A stretch of DNA of 64,000 nt from Doris montereyensis (Eukaryota; Mollusca; Gastropoda; Nudibranchia; Dorididae), in assembly GCA_037039925.1 (NCBI GenBank), contig JAXRKP010000545.1, positions 53,152-117,151 of the forward strand. The letters are read 5' to 3'. The notes below the pieces were generated by a model. The model worked only from the letters and a program-made list of their open reading frames with translations. It was not told where the DNA came from and did not search any database. A program made the position numbers and the translations under genes. Shown one piece after another: positions 26,579 through 39,400 of the stretch. The first letter of the stretch is position 1. Every line of letters starts with the position of its first letter.

Positions 26579-27392
26579 CAGTGGATGCTGCATAAGACGA
26601 CGTTGCATAAGTCGATTTTTATCTAAGTCAGTGTTTTTTTTACGGTCCCATCCCCCACACACTTTTAAGTTAATAAAAAACTGTTTAAGTCGACATCGAC
26701 TCAAGTGACATGCCTTTCAAGTCAATCTTTTTCACTGCCTGCAAACAGTCAAATGAATGAAAATACGATTGGATAAGTCGATGTTTCAATTTCAATGCCA
26801 TCCACGGCCGTTGACCCCACAGATAGAGAACATGGTCAATACAAATGTAGGTCTACCTGTATTTATGATTATAAAACCCTCCTCAACTTGCCCTCACTTT
26901 ACATCACTCACAAGATTCAATTAGCGCAAGTTAATAAAATCCGCTCAGGTGTTGGCATATGGTTGACCAAGGTGGAGGTGCCAAGGATCTGACTCTTACC
27001 CAATCATTGTGTACCGGCCATTGGCATTAATATTAGTAGTAGATTTATTTCCGTTGAGCACTTGACAAAACAGACGATTGGTTTAAAATTGAAGCCAAGG
27101 ATCTAATCACACACGCTGTCATACGCTTACTAATATTTCTCCAACATCATCACTTCTCTCTTTCACTTGCAGTTCTACCATTACGCTCAATCACTCGAGC
27201 GAGAAAAATACACAAAAACAACACATACATGTGAGCACACGTCGGCAGTCAGTAATTAGTAATAATACCCAAAGCCAATACGATGAAAATCTTATCAGGG
27301 GGAAGCAACCGAGCAATCGCTGAAGTCGATTTTTACATAAGTCTATCTTTTTTAATAGGTCCTTTGAACATCGACTTATGCGGCATCCACTG
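26579..27392. mobile_element. TA-flanked non-autonomous DNA transposon, family 2 (814 bp)
   Basis: Left end CAGTGGATGCTGCATAAGAC GA; right end in reverse CAGTGGATGCCGCATAAGTC GA. Both ends are flanked by TA (26577-26578 and 27393-27394). TAAGTCGA-type motifs recur near both ends. No transposase reading frame seen. Same class argument as family 1 but unrelated sequence. Confidence 0.88.
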
Positions 27393-28327
27393 TACATGGA
27401 AACAGGCTTTGATTTATCTGTTCACTTGCAATTGTTTTTTCTCTTACGCATCAGATTTGAAAGAATATTTAAATTCTAATCTGTTATAAACATAACACAT
27501 TACTACAAACTCTTCAATCATTGTTGAAATGTTTGAATGCTGGAGACACATTGTTTTTACAGCAGCTAGAGAGACATGTTACACAGATGTCAATTACAGA
27601 TAAACAAAAATCATTTATAATCCCAAAATAATCAAGCAACGAATTAAAATGATACTCATGAATTTGAGTACTTTATATAATTTTGAGATAGTAAAATATG
27701 GTAGTCATAATATGGATTATAGAAACAAATGTAATAAATAAGAAACATTGATGACATAACATAATTTTTCATATAAAATATAATTTAATGTATAAAAATT
27801 TAAAGTTGTTAATTCAAGACGACAAGCTATTTTTATGTCATTTCTTTTATTTCCCTCCCTTTCTTACTAGATGAAAATGAGTCGTCCTCATGACTGATGC
27901 CAGTGTAGATTGATACACATGGTAAGTGAGCAAAAGTGATTATAACTTTGAAAATGAACTTAATGAATGGAATCAAATGAAATCCAAAGCTAGCCAATGT
28001 CAGCAAGCTGATGGTATAAGGATGTTAATGAAATGACATCTTGATATTGGGAAATATTCCCAATGGAAGATCATATAAACATTGGGAATATCTCCTTGAC
28101 ATGTTGCTTCAACCCAGGATGATACTTTAATGATTTCATCCTTATCAGTGGTACAAATTTATGCTCTTTTTTTTTAATTCTTTTTTTTTTACAGATTTTC
28201 GTATCATAAAATATCTTAAAAGAAGACAATAAAACATTCATTGTGAAAGATTATAGGACATTTGTATTTGAAAATATTTTGTTATCCTGTCCACATGTAT
28301 GTTACATTAATATGACTCAATGCAGCA
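27393..28327. other. no recognisable gene
   Basis: Very AT-rich. Nothing recognised. Confidence 0.5.
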
Positions 28328-28333
28328 ATATTA

Positions 28334-28410
<77 letters not shown>

Positions 28411-28435
28411 TGTAGTTGTAGTTGTAGTTGTAGTT

Positions 28436-28510
<75 letters not shown>

Positions 28511-28513
28511 AAA

Positions 28514-28545
<32 letters not shown>

Positions 28546-28552
28546 ATAGTAA

Positions 28553-28611
<59 letters not shown>

Positions 28612-28627
28612 ATGGTAGTAGTAGTAG
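28328..28627. repeat. (AGT)n microsatellite with (TTGTAG)n block
   Basis: About 300 bp of AGT triplets, with a block of TTGTAG near 28410-28438. Confidence 0.97.
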
Positions 28628-28912
28628 ATGAAGGAAATGACATTGAATAATATTTTACGCCGCATAGCAACTAAGACAATACTAATACAAGGAATAGACA
28701 GAAAAAAATCCTGGCCACCATGGGGATCGAACCCGTGACCTCTGCGTCGGCACCTTTCCTTTCATGGCGAGAGGCGGTGAGTGCCGACGCAGAGGTCGTT
28801 CGTTTGATCTCCATGGTGGCCAGGATTTTTTTTCTGTCTATTCCTTGTATTTATCTTGTCTTTGTTCCTATGGGGCTTTTAAATATTATTCAATGTCGTT
28901 TCCTTTACTTTC
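28620..28912. mobile_element. foldback (hairpin) element about 290 bp
   Basis: Left arm and right arm are inverted copies: GACATTGAATAATATTT, AATAGACAGAAAAAAATCCT, GGCCACCATGG and GACCTCTGCGTCGGCAC all recur in reverse. The central loop is about 30 bp around 28755-28785. One arm holds GGTTCGATCCC in reverse, like a tRNA B box, but no cloverleaf forms. Flanked by AGT-type microsatellites on both sides. Confidence 0.75.
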
Positions 28913-28942
28913 TACATGCCCCTTGCCTCACTGTTTGTCTTT

Positions 28943-29011
28943 AGTAGTAGTGGTAGTGGTAGTGGTAGTGGTAGTGGTAGTGGTAGTGGTAGTTGTAGTT
29001 GTAGTAGTAGT
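28943..29011. repeat. (GTAGTG)n microsatellite
   Basis: Short hexanucleotide array with a few TTGTAG units. Confidence 0.95.
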
Positions 29012-29286
29012 CGTGTCAGCCTTAGAACATGCGGTCTAAGAAGCAGGGCCGCCTACCAACCCACTATTTCCATGGAACAGAATTTTCCCTGTATAATACA
29101 ACCCCCTTAGGATCCCACTAGTTAAAGTCCTATCCGTTTTAGAACTCTGTCTGATCATGAGGTAGCATTATGAAAACAACAATTCACATTCACTTTAACT
29201 CTAATAATTGGTGATTACCTGTGATATCTATTGCATTGTCCATACACTAGGTAAGTGTTATAAACACGTCAGACGGGTGTGTATTG

Positions 29287-29360
<74 letters not shown>
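29287..29360. repeat. (GTA)n microsatellite
   Basis: About 74 bp of GTA triplets. Confidence 0.96.
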
Positions 29361-29361
<1 letters not shown>

Positions 29362-29404
29362 CAATAAGACATGTAATATCTTAATATAATTATCAAAAAA
29401 TCAT

Positions 29405-29508
29405 ATCAATGATAATAATCATAATAGTAATAATAATATAATATAATAATGATTATATTAATAATAACAATAACAATAACAATAATAATAACAATAATAA
29501 TAAAATAA

Positions 29509-29579
<71 letters not shown>

Positions 29580-29583
29580 TAAT
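29405..29583. repeat. (AAT)n and (AAC)n microsatellite
   Basis: Imperfect AAT/AAC triplets then a pure AAT run. Confidence 0.95.
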
Positions 29584-31109
29584 AGTAAACATAATTTTAT
29601 AATAAAGCAATGTACTTCAGGGAGCCCTTATTATGTTCATATCAAATGCTTCTTTTCTTTTGCCGATGCTTACATGGGTTTTTAATTTCCCCTTATGTAA
29701 ATTTCATGGTTTTGCTGCTAATATTTATCATAGTATTGGCCTGGTGTGGTTGCAATGTCTTGCATATCATATTATTTATGTCATGCACATGATTGTCTTG
29801 TGCAGGTGTACTAGTCTTAACCATGGTCGCTGGCCGTAGCCCTGTGTAGATCTAACAGTGACAATATTACAAAAGGACCGGAGGCATGAAGACACTCTTG
29901 AGGGTGGTCAATTCAAGAGTTAAGCTACACATTATATCAAAACACGTCATTATTATGCTGATTTGTTACAATTATACGGGCATTCGAACCGCATAGATAT
30001 CTTTTTCATGCTTTGGTAAGGCGGGAATCTTAAAGGGCTGACAGTGGACTGCAGAGATGACAAAAAGTAGAAATGCAGAAGGAAAATCGACTTAAGTGGC
30101 TGGTTTTTCATTCAGAGATGACAAAAAAGTAGAAATGCAGAAGGAAAATCGACTTAGGTGGCTGGTTTTTCATTCTTGTTCCAAGACTTGTTCCAGAGGG
30201 TTGTTTCACAAAGTCGATGTCAACTAAGTGGCAATTTCGTATTTTTTGGGTAGGGACTAGCTCAAGCAGCATTGTTTTGGAAGTCAGTTCACATATAATT
30301 ACAAAGTGTCATCCATAGAGTTTGGTATTCAAAAGCTTAAAATTCGAGTTGAACAGGGGTAAAATGATGAACCTACATAATAAGAAACTAGAGGTCAATC
30401 AAAACTGTATTGATCGTAGAATAGCATGAAGAGAAGGAAAGATAACGACTACACCATAAACAAGTTTAATCCATCTTTTTTCCTTCAATGAATTTAAGAA
30501 AGATTCTACAGGAAGTTTTCCAGTCATAAATTTTTAATATTAATCACTTTGCTGGAAAAGCAGGAAATTTACTGGACGTACAAAACTGTTTTACAGCAAA
30601 GGTACAAATTATATAATAGGAGAATAGAATTTTTGCAAGATCCTTAAACAGTGTTCAATATCAGAAGTTGTACAGCTATAAGGGAGTAAAAGCATGAGAT
30701 GTCAGGTAATTTACTCTCAAAGTGAGAGAAGTATTCGACTTTCTCTGAAAGCAGATCTGCTAGACAAAACCCATTAACCCGTACTTGACCTCATGGCAGG
30801 TAGCTCATACAGTGCTTGACCCCCTGCTGACGAAAAAGCCTGTTTTGGCCAAAAATTGGACGCCATGATTGATTTGGTTAGATTTACAAATAGGACATTA
30901 TTGAGCAAAACATCTCTCCCTTTCCGGGTGATAAATAATTTTTGTATCAGCCTTTATGCATTTCGCCTTCAGTTTAATCCCCCTATGCTGTAACTTTTTC
31001 TTTTCTTGTTTTACTTATTCTGTTTCAGGTGATGTGTAATTTTTTTATCAGTATTTGTGCGGTCTGCCAAATCATTCGGAGAAACGTGTACATATCTGGT
31101 AATAATAAT
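29584..31109. other. no gene; includes a 61-bp tandem duplication
   Basis: At 30052-30173 the stretch CAGAGATGACAAAAAGTAGA to GGCTGGTTTTTCATT is duplicated in tandem. It contains AATCGACTTAAGTGG, reminiscent of the family 2 transposon. Otherwise nothing recognised. Confidence 0.55.
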
Positions 31110-31141
31110 AAAAAAATAACAACGATAATAATAATAATATC

Positions 31142-31203
<62 letters not shown>
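31110..31203. repeat. (AAT)n microsatellite
   Basis: About 90 bp of AAT triplets. Confidence 0.95.
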
Positions 31204-32209
31204 CAATGATAATAATAACAACAATAAACAAAAAGTATGAGATCATACAATTCATTAAGAGTCTAAATCTCTAGTCATGTTTAGAATGTTCAAAATGGTT
31301 TAAATACAAAATGAGAAAAAGGACTTCAATAATGAAGGGGGGGGGAAGGGGGAAGAAATATACATAAATGTTCACACATAGTATAAACAATGTGTGATTG
31401 TTATAGTTTACTTGGTCAATGCATTCATTGCTTAGACAGTACACTGTTATCAATTCCAAATAAATACATACTAGAAGCATGTAGAAAATGATGGAACCAG
31501 ACTACATAACAGAAATCTGCTACTTGATATTGCTGGAGATGTCAGGCATTAAAATGCAAACTTGATCTGCATTAACTCCCATTCTTATGTGGCTGGGAAG
31601 AAAGAAGGGAGGGAGGGAGGGAGGTATTTATATAATGATATGCTGATAATTTTCCTTATGTTGGAGGTGAAGGCTTCAATATTGAATTCTGCCAAGTGAG
31701 TGTGACATATTTGCCTTGAGAAAACAAACACTTTCTAGGTAACAGCCACACTGGTCCCCTATCAACGATAGATCGACTTACTCAGAGGACTCTGTACAAA
31801 TAGTGTACATTCTAAATATCCCGCTGCTTCAAAGGTGTGCCCAAGGCAAAAGTCTATAGACTTTCCACCCACAGAGCCCCAAATCATCTGAAATGGGAGA
31901 CATGGACAAACCCAGGAGAAGTTTACTGAGCAATTGAAAGTCTACATGTCAATACTCCTAAATGAACACATTCATATACTTTTCTTTTTTTAAGAAAGGA
32001 TTCTTTAGCTTATTTTCTTTGTTATTTATTCCTTCTATTTTAACTCTTTTGTAAATAATCAGATATACTGTCTTTTCCCCTTCATGTGGTAAAATCTGTT
32101 ACAATTTTTACCGCTATCTTGCTCCATTTGGGTCTTCTTGGGGGCGGGGGGGGGGGGGGGGGGTTCACGTTATTTTTTCCCTCCCGGTATTGGTTTCATT
32201 TGCTTAATG
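31204..32209. other. no recognisable gene
   Basis: Includes short G-rich runs near 31337 and 31605 and a G18 run at 32146-32163. Confidence 0.5.
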
Positions 32210-32442
32210 ACCTCAAACAGTTATACTCCAACAATAGGGTTTTCCAAATCACCTCAAACAGTTATACTCCAATAATAGGGTTTTCCAAATCACCTCAAAC
32301 AGTTATACTCCAACAATAGGGTTTTCCAAATCACCTCTAACAGTTATACTCCAACAATAGGGTTTTCCAAATCACCTCTAACAGTTATACTCCAACAATA
32401 GGGTTTTCCAAATCACCTCTAACAGTTATACTCCAACAATAA
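32210..32442. repeat. 41-bp minisatellite, about 5.7 copies
   Basis: Unit ACCTCAAACAGTTATACTCC followed by AACAATAGGGTTTTCCAAAT C. Later units have CTAACAG for CAAACAG. Confidence 0.95.
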
Positions 32443-34139
32443 GCATTTCCAGCATTCCCTACCATTTTGATAATTGAAATGTATACCATTACAAAGGGAG
32501 TAAGTCGCGCATTAGTTTGCTTTGAGAAAAAGGCTATTTAAAAAATGGACATAAAGCCTATAGAGTTCTGAAAGAGTGTAACTAACATGTCACACCTGAT
32601 TGGTTGATTTTTTTAAAAATAAAGACATAAAGATCGATTTAGTGGAAGAGCACAAGAGATTTCTTTTTCTTTGAATAGCTCATTTTCACATCAATACCCA
32701 CTTATACCTCTTGTAATGCTTACCTCTTCAATTACTATTAAATCAAATCATTTGTACAATTACATATATTGTTTTAAATAAATAGTATTATACATATAAT
32801 GTATAAAAGATAAATTATTTATTTTTTTGCTTTGTGAAAGATGTGACACACAACATTAAACAAAACACATGCATGTGTAACTACAACAGTCACATTCAAT
32901 AAGACGAGTAGACTGACCAAGACCATCTGGGAAGTAATAATATTTTCAAGCCTGAAGACCAGCATATTTTCTTTTTAATAGAGTAACCTTGATTGATTTT
33001 TAAACTAATAAGAATAGGTTTATAGGTTCAGAGGCAAAATTTCTTAATTCTTAGAAACTTATTATTCTGCGCTGATGAAATCAAAAACTTCTGTTCTTTT
33101 TCAGGGTTTTCTGTTTTGTTGAGGGTTTTTTTTTGTAAAAATAGTGTATTTTTAAACACTCATATTTAACTTTTTGCTTTGTTTTTTGTATTTCATAACC
33201 ACCCCCTCCCCCCCCCCCCCCCCCCCTGTCTCCTTTCCCCCACGCTTCTCTCGTCATCTCTCTCCCTCCCAGCTTGAACTCATTTTTAAAAAATTAGCTT
33301 CTTCTCTGAGCCAAGTGCGAACTCAATGGGCACATATCTTCTTTCCCAAAGGGCATCTATTTCACATGAGCCAAGCAGCCAGACCCATTTCCATCCTAAC
33401 AGGTTTGCCAAGTTAGAAGAGGAGGGCCATGTCAGCAGAGGACTCATGGAGTCTCTGACACACAGACATACACTGTAGCCATAACGTCACACTACCCTAG
33501 ACTTCCCATCTAGCCCCATAAACTATAAGACTCCTCTCCACATCAAATTTCCTCAATAAATCATGTAGATTAAAAGAACCCCAACATAAGAAAAAAAAAC
33601 TGAAATTAAAAGTCACACAGGTTGTGTTCAATATTATTGCCTGCAAATGGTCACGGTCACATCAAACTCACTTGAGTCAGCTGTACATAACATTTGCAAA
33701 CAAAGTAAAATAAAGTAACAAAAGTAATATTTTAACAATAACAATGCCAATAACATTAAAAACAATAATAATATAACAATAACCATAACAATAATAACAA
33801 TAACAGTAATACTACTAAAATGTAATGAAGATCATCATCATCATGAACGATTATCCTTATTACTAGTCTACCCATTGATAGTGGCCTACAGTTGATTGAA
33901 CACAAACAAAGTAAGTCAAACTTGTCTGTTCCTAGTTTTTTTTATTTTCCAGAGAGTTGAGACATCTTCAAGACTAATGACTGAAAATATTAATGCATAT
34001 AACATAATTTTCCTATGTGAACATCTACCTAACCTTTTTTATATTCTGTATTTGTGTGAATAGTTTGTAGAATTTATAGAAATCTGATTTAAAAGCCTAT
34101 CACGATTATGGTATCGGCCTTACTTTCATCATATTGTTC
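32443..34139. other. no recognisable gene
   Basis: AT-rich, with a poly(C) run at about 33204-33226 and degenerate AAT/AAC repeats at 33735-33820. Confidence 0.5.
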
Positions 34140-34413
34140 TTGTTCTTGTTATTATTATCATTATTTTTTTAAATTATGATTATTATTACTACTATTACTA
34201 TTGTTATCATTAGTAGTACTACTATCATTATCATTATTATCATTATTTATAATTAATACCATTATTATTACTCTTGTTATAACTATTATCATCATCATCA
34301 TTATTATTATCATTATTATCATTATCATCATCATTATTATTATTATTACTGTTATTATTATTGTTAATATAATCATTTTTATCTAGCAATAATCATAACC
34401 ATAACCATAATAC

Positions 34414-34463
<50 letters not shown>

Positions 34464-34504
34464 GCAGTAATAAAAGCAATAACAATAATAATACTAACAA
34501 CAAC

Positions 34505-34549
<45 letters not shown>

Positions 34550-34650
34550 TACAACAACAAAAAGTATAATAACAATAACAACAATTATAATAACAATAAC
34601 GATAAATCATAATAATTATAATTATAACAATAAATTATAATAACAATAAT
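34140..34650. repeat. cluster of imperfect ATT, ATC and AAT microsatellites
   Basis: ATT/ATC-rich to about 34380, then AAT/AAC-rich to about 34650. The two halves are roughly reverse complements and could fold together. Confidence 0.9.
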
Positions 34651-36196
34651 AAGACAAAATGATGCACCTTTCATTTGCATAAGACTATGACAAAAATTGT
34701 TTAAAATTATTCAATAAAGTTAAACATTTAAAAGAAATGTTATCAAATCTAGAATTTCCAACTCTTTCAATTCTTCAAACTCAGCAAAAGTCAAACAAAA
34801 AAGATGCAAGAGTAAAAACCATGGCTGGAAACAACAATTTCATTACAACTAAACAAGCCAAAAAATCTTGGGTGCAGAACAATGCTTTAAAACAACAATT
34901 ATTCCTTTGTTTTAGGCCTTTTTCGTCAATCTGAACACATCATTTTTTTGGCAAAACAATACTGTCAACTCTGAAACATTCACAGGTTTTTTTTTCCTTG
35001 TTCTAAAAAATTTATCAGGGTCAGCGTTTCTAACATGGGTTCTTTGTTACTACTGTTCCCCAATTCAAATATGGGAATTGATGTATAACTCAACATTGGC
35101 TTTAGTTCATTGCAATTTACCCTGTTCATCATATGCGGTGATCTTAGGGAGAATTAAAAGGAATCAACAAGATGAAAGGTAAGTTAGAGAGTGAAAGGAA
35201 AGAAGTAGGACCTACCAGTCGCACCCGCCAACCACCAACCTCAACATTGGCAGCGAAAAACATGACATTGACACCCCAAATGCACTAAACTTTGAGCAAA
35301 CAAACAGAAGATGAAAACTTCCACAAGCTATAGGGCGGATCTAGTTCTTTGCATTCTATCTTTTTCTGACAGTGAACAACGAATGCCTGACATATGCCTA
35401 ACCTTGAATATGAGCCCAAAGGATTAGGAAAATGGGTGTGAGTTCGGTGTTAATGCCATGTGTTTCATTTAGAGGTTTATATTGCGAGGCATTTCAGCCA
35501 GGATGGCAAAAAGCAACAGGTGTACTTATATCCAAATTTCTAAAAGTATTTTAATCTTGATATTATGAATAAAATTTGTTTTATATCAACTTACTCTGTC
35601 TTTTTCCCAATTGAGCTATGACTTCCCCTGATCTAGCTCTCCACTTTAACTGCCCACATAAAACTGATCAGATTTTCATTTTTTTAAAACATTAATAACT
35701 ATTTTACAACAAATAACCCTGCGATAGTCATATACTACCACACTAAGGAATTAATATTGATCCCCTTCGATCAAAATCCCTTGTCTGGAGCGTTTGAGAG
35801 TTAACAATACAAAAAAACAAATACAGAATTGGATCAACTTTTTTTTTTTCCCTAGACAATTAGATAGATAACTACAATTCACTAAACACAGATGTGATGC
35901 AAAGAACAAGACAATCGTGATTTAATCAAATGAGTAACAATATGAGGATCTATGAGGACAATACTAAATAGCTAATTAATTAATACAAATTCAGTTAAAA
36001 AGCAATAACATATTGCAGGAGTGCTATAAAACTGTTTGAAACAGCAATGTCTATCACTACCTGTAATAAATAAATTTGCATGAATAAATAGTTAAGGGCA
36101 CATTAAATGGGTGAATAAATTAGGTGAGCCTTTGACACCTGAGTCAAAGATACGGTGGAAAGGAAATCGAAAACTGCGTTAAATCTAAGATCATTA
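34651..36196. other. region 3' of ZSWIM8; probable 3' UTR near its right edge
   Basis: No coding sequence recognised. Dispersed repeat family 1, copy 3, lies at 35140-35250. The right-hand part adjoining the stop codon should hold the ZSWIM8 3' UTR, whose end I cannot fix. Confidence 0.5.
35140..35250 (+). repeat. short dispersed repeat family 1, copy 3
   Basis: GCGGTGATCTTAGGGAGAAT, CAACAAGATGAAAGG, GTAGGACCTACCAG and CGCACCCGCCAACC, in the same order as copy 4 at 60668-60780. Confidence 0.75.
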
Positions 36197-36412
36197 TCAT
36201 AAACTGCCACTAGCAAGACCATTGACAATTCTCTGCCACAGGTCCTTGCGACAAGACTTGGATCGGCGAAGACTCTGCAAAGCTCGTTGAATTGTACTAT
36301 GCCACCTGGCGCAAGGTAAAATGCATTGCGAGCATTACAAACTATACTAACAAACTCATCATAATCAGCATTGTTGATGTGATGAATGCGTTGGTGAGCA
36401 CATTGGATGAAC
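36197..36412 (-). CDS. ZSWIM8: ZSWIM8 last coding exon with stop (frame broken at A3)
   Basis: 216 bp from acceptor ACACAG. It encodes HQRIHHINNADYDEF, NARNAFYLAPGGIVQFNEL. After one missing base at 36279-36281 it continues LQSLRRSKSCRKDLWQRI and ends NGLASGSL then TGA, matching the length and pattern of the vertebrate C-terminus (MMQFNDILQNLKRSK, LWQR). Without the missing base the frame runs on into 3' sequence. No clear poly(A) signal could be fixed downstream; an ATTAAA-like site lies near 35922. Confidence 0.92.
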
Positions 36413-39400
36413 CTGTGTAAAGAGAAAAAAGAAATTACAAATTTCATGGAAAAAGTGGGCAAAATTAAAATTTTATTTTCAAAATGCTCATGCCCCCCGA
36501 TTGATTTTTTTTGCCTTTGAGTTAGGGTTTTTGACTTCAATATATATATCAATAATTGTCAAAATATAGTCATCCAATATCATTGAAAAGTTCATAGCGT
36601 CCTTGGTTGCCAAGGAAGCGGTCACCATCTTGGATTTTGACCCATTTTCAAAATCTATCTCCTCTTTAGTTGTAAATAAAATTACTCAAAACCTGTGCAG
36701 ATCGGTTTTTTTCAATTCAATATCTAAAAAGAATAACGTCAAGGTTTTTTAGATATTTTGGATAGTTGTTTTTTAAATGAATTTTTGAAAATAGCAAAAA
36801 GGGGTATTTTATTACCAAAAAAATACATTTCTCAAAAAAGTTTAAAAGATATCAAAGCAACCTGGCGTCATTCTATTAACATTGACGAGAGGAACTTGTG
36901 TGCGAAATATCATATAAATGGCCTGTAAATGAAGGAGGAGATAAATTAGAGGGTAAAAAAAATACAATTTCAAGAAAAATGCAAATAAAGAAATGAAAAT
37001 AAAATAACATAAAGCAAACGCTTCAGACAGATTACCTTTCTTGTAGCAACCCCCTTACTCTTTCGACAGTCTCTGGCATAGTTATTAATGTAACGAGGAT
37101 TGTAAAACTAGATGTGCATTGCTGTGAAAACAGTCGTCAAAAGACCAGTTTTTTTGTTGTTTTCCTCTATTCCTATACTTGTGCGCGTGTTTATATACGG
37201 TGCGACGCTGGCCTTCATCTCTTATATCACAAAGAGCTTGGGCGATCAACATGCCGTATTAAAGAAAGCCAAGCAAAAGAACTGTGCTGTCACATTTATG
37301 ATTAGCCGCCGCTAGAGGACTTTTCAATGCCATCTTCTTAGTCAGGGAATTCGACCTGTAGTCCAGATTTGATTGAATATTTTTAAAAGCGTGGAAAGAC
37401 AAGAGTTGAAAGATTAGTCAGGAAATGATAGTGAATACAGTCAGGTCCTACTGCTGATTCATTTGATTTCCCTTTAGCTCTTAAAGAGAAAAAAAGTTAT
37501 CAATTGTCTGACATAAAGCTTATAATTTTGTTTTTTCTTTTACTTGATTTAATTTTTGGAAACCTATGGAGTAATGTCCAGAGGAAGAATTCTGGGCAAT
37601 ACTCTGACAAAGATAGTTTGCTGTATCTCTGATATCGGTAATTAACTTGCCGTCACTTTTGAGGTGGATATTTGTGCAAGCTGTCTTACCTTTAATTTTC
37701 CTCACTGCTTTCCACATGGTTTTGTGGGTGGCATTACAATTTAGAGAGGAAACGTAATTCTGCCAGGAATTCCTTTGGCTTGTTTTATTATGTATCTTGT
37801 CTTGGCCTTTTCTTTTTTGAAACTTATCAAAATTTGTACACAAAGATTTTTTGAAAAAGGATCTTTGAGCTTTCTTTCTTCTGTTGATTGCTTCCTTACA
37901 TTCTCTGGAAAACCAAAGGACCCTTGGAAATCTGTATTGCTTACGGGGTTGGAAGGAAATCATTTTGCCAGAGAAATTTGAGAACGTAGATATGGGATCA
38001 TCGGATGATGTGTCAGAAGAGCTATAACGTTTTGAAAAAAGATCCAGTTTGCTATTCTGTTGGCTTGAAGGCCTAAGACGATAGGGGTAGTGATCATTAC
38101 CACAGAAATCGTCATGAACATGCCATGAGAAGTCTAGAGCAAGACAGGGAGAGGTAATTGATAGATCGATGGCTGAAGCTGATTGATAGGCTGAATGAAG
38201 AAACTTTAAGAGAATTAAATCATGGTCAGAGATCAATTTCTCTATCATTCAACCACAGTTGTCTAGTCGGGAATCGCCCCTTGAGAATAATGGGCGTTGC
38301 AATCCCTAAGTAAGAGGAAAGAAGACAGAAGCTGAGATAAAAGGTTTTCTATTTCATAACTGCTAGGTAATGATGGTGGTAGGTATATAGAACAGACAGT
38401 GAAAGATTTACGAGATGAATGGCTGACAGAAGCAACCACTATATATACACTGGTGTTCAACTCCAAACGGGTGTAGCGACAAGAATCATGGAGTGAAAGC
38501 GTGGTGTTATTACCCTGTATACAGGTGTATCCTTGTACTGACGACTTTCCCTTATCTATACTTTCCTGCAGTACTAGGAAAGAGGTCTTATTGAACCACA
38601 CAACAAAAACGAGCTGTCCATAATTTGCCCTCAAACCACTGCAGAATGGCATCTATCTTAAATTAAATCTTTTGTGCACTTTAAAGCTGAACCCTAGTCT
38701 TTCTTGGCAAAGGAGAGCTGAGCACCAGGCTTCAGCCCTCCATGCTGTTTGGCCACATCCTTTGCACTTGGTCTTGAAGAAGACGAAGTGGAAGGTTTGG
38801 GATTACTGGGCAACGTGGAAAGGAGGTAGAATTGGATGGGAAGGGGGAAGGGCTGGAGTTTGTTGGGAAGAGGAAGTAGTGGGGGTTGAGATCAGAGGGG
38901 ATGACGAAGGAACTGGGGTCTGGGAGGAAGAGGGGGGGGGGTCAAGGGTAGGAGAGGGATGTGGGGGTGGGGGAGGGTGTGTCTTCAACAATAAGAGGGA
39001 GTGTAGGGGTAAAGAGGAGTGTAGGGGTAAAGGTGGAGGAAGATGGCGTATGGGATGACGATAGATCCATGTCTTCCTCACCCAAAAGAACATTACATCT
39101 GTTTTTGGTGGGGGCAGATTGGGGACAGATTTGTCCCCACTGACCACTGGTCTGGTCTTCTTACTATGTTGTCTGGGTACTATAGCACTGACTACTGGTG
39201 GTAAGTCTCGGCGTTTGGTCCCAAACAGCAGTGGCATACGTTTTTCCCCTACACAGAGGCAGCTAGACTCGGGAGAAGAGCCACTGTAGCCTGAGAAAAC
39301 TTTCTACCATGCTGTGCTTTATACTGAAAGAGGGCCTTTTCCTCCTGCGATTTCGGACAGTCCTTGGACCCAGGCAGTGGCCACCTCTGCAGTTTGGTCA

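Noticed and set aside
28243..28670. Poly-Ser, poly-Thr, poly-Tyr frames
   Set aside because: Translation of (AGT)n in different frames.
28715..28830. Possible tRNA gene
   Set aside because: A B-box-like word and pairing ends exist, but the sequence folds as a simple long hairpin with no D-arm, anticodon arm or A box.
37112..37315. 67- and 63-codon plus-strand frames beside the LINE
   Set aside because: Short, with no similarity, and located in a ZSWIM8 intron.
38672..39058. 128-codon Gly/Glu-rich plus-strand frame
   Set aside because: Antisense to the LINE ORF1 remnant; low complexity and no similarity.
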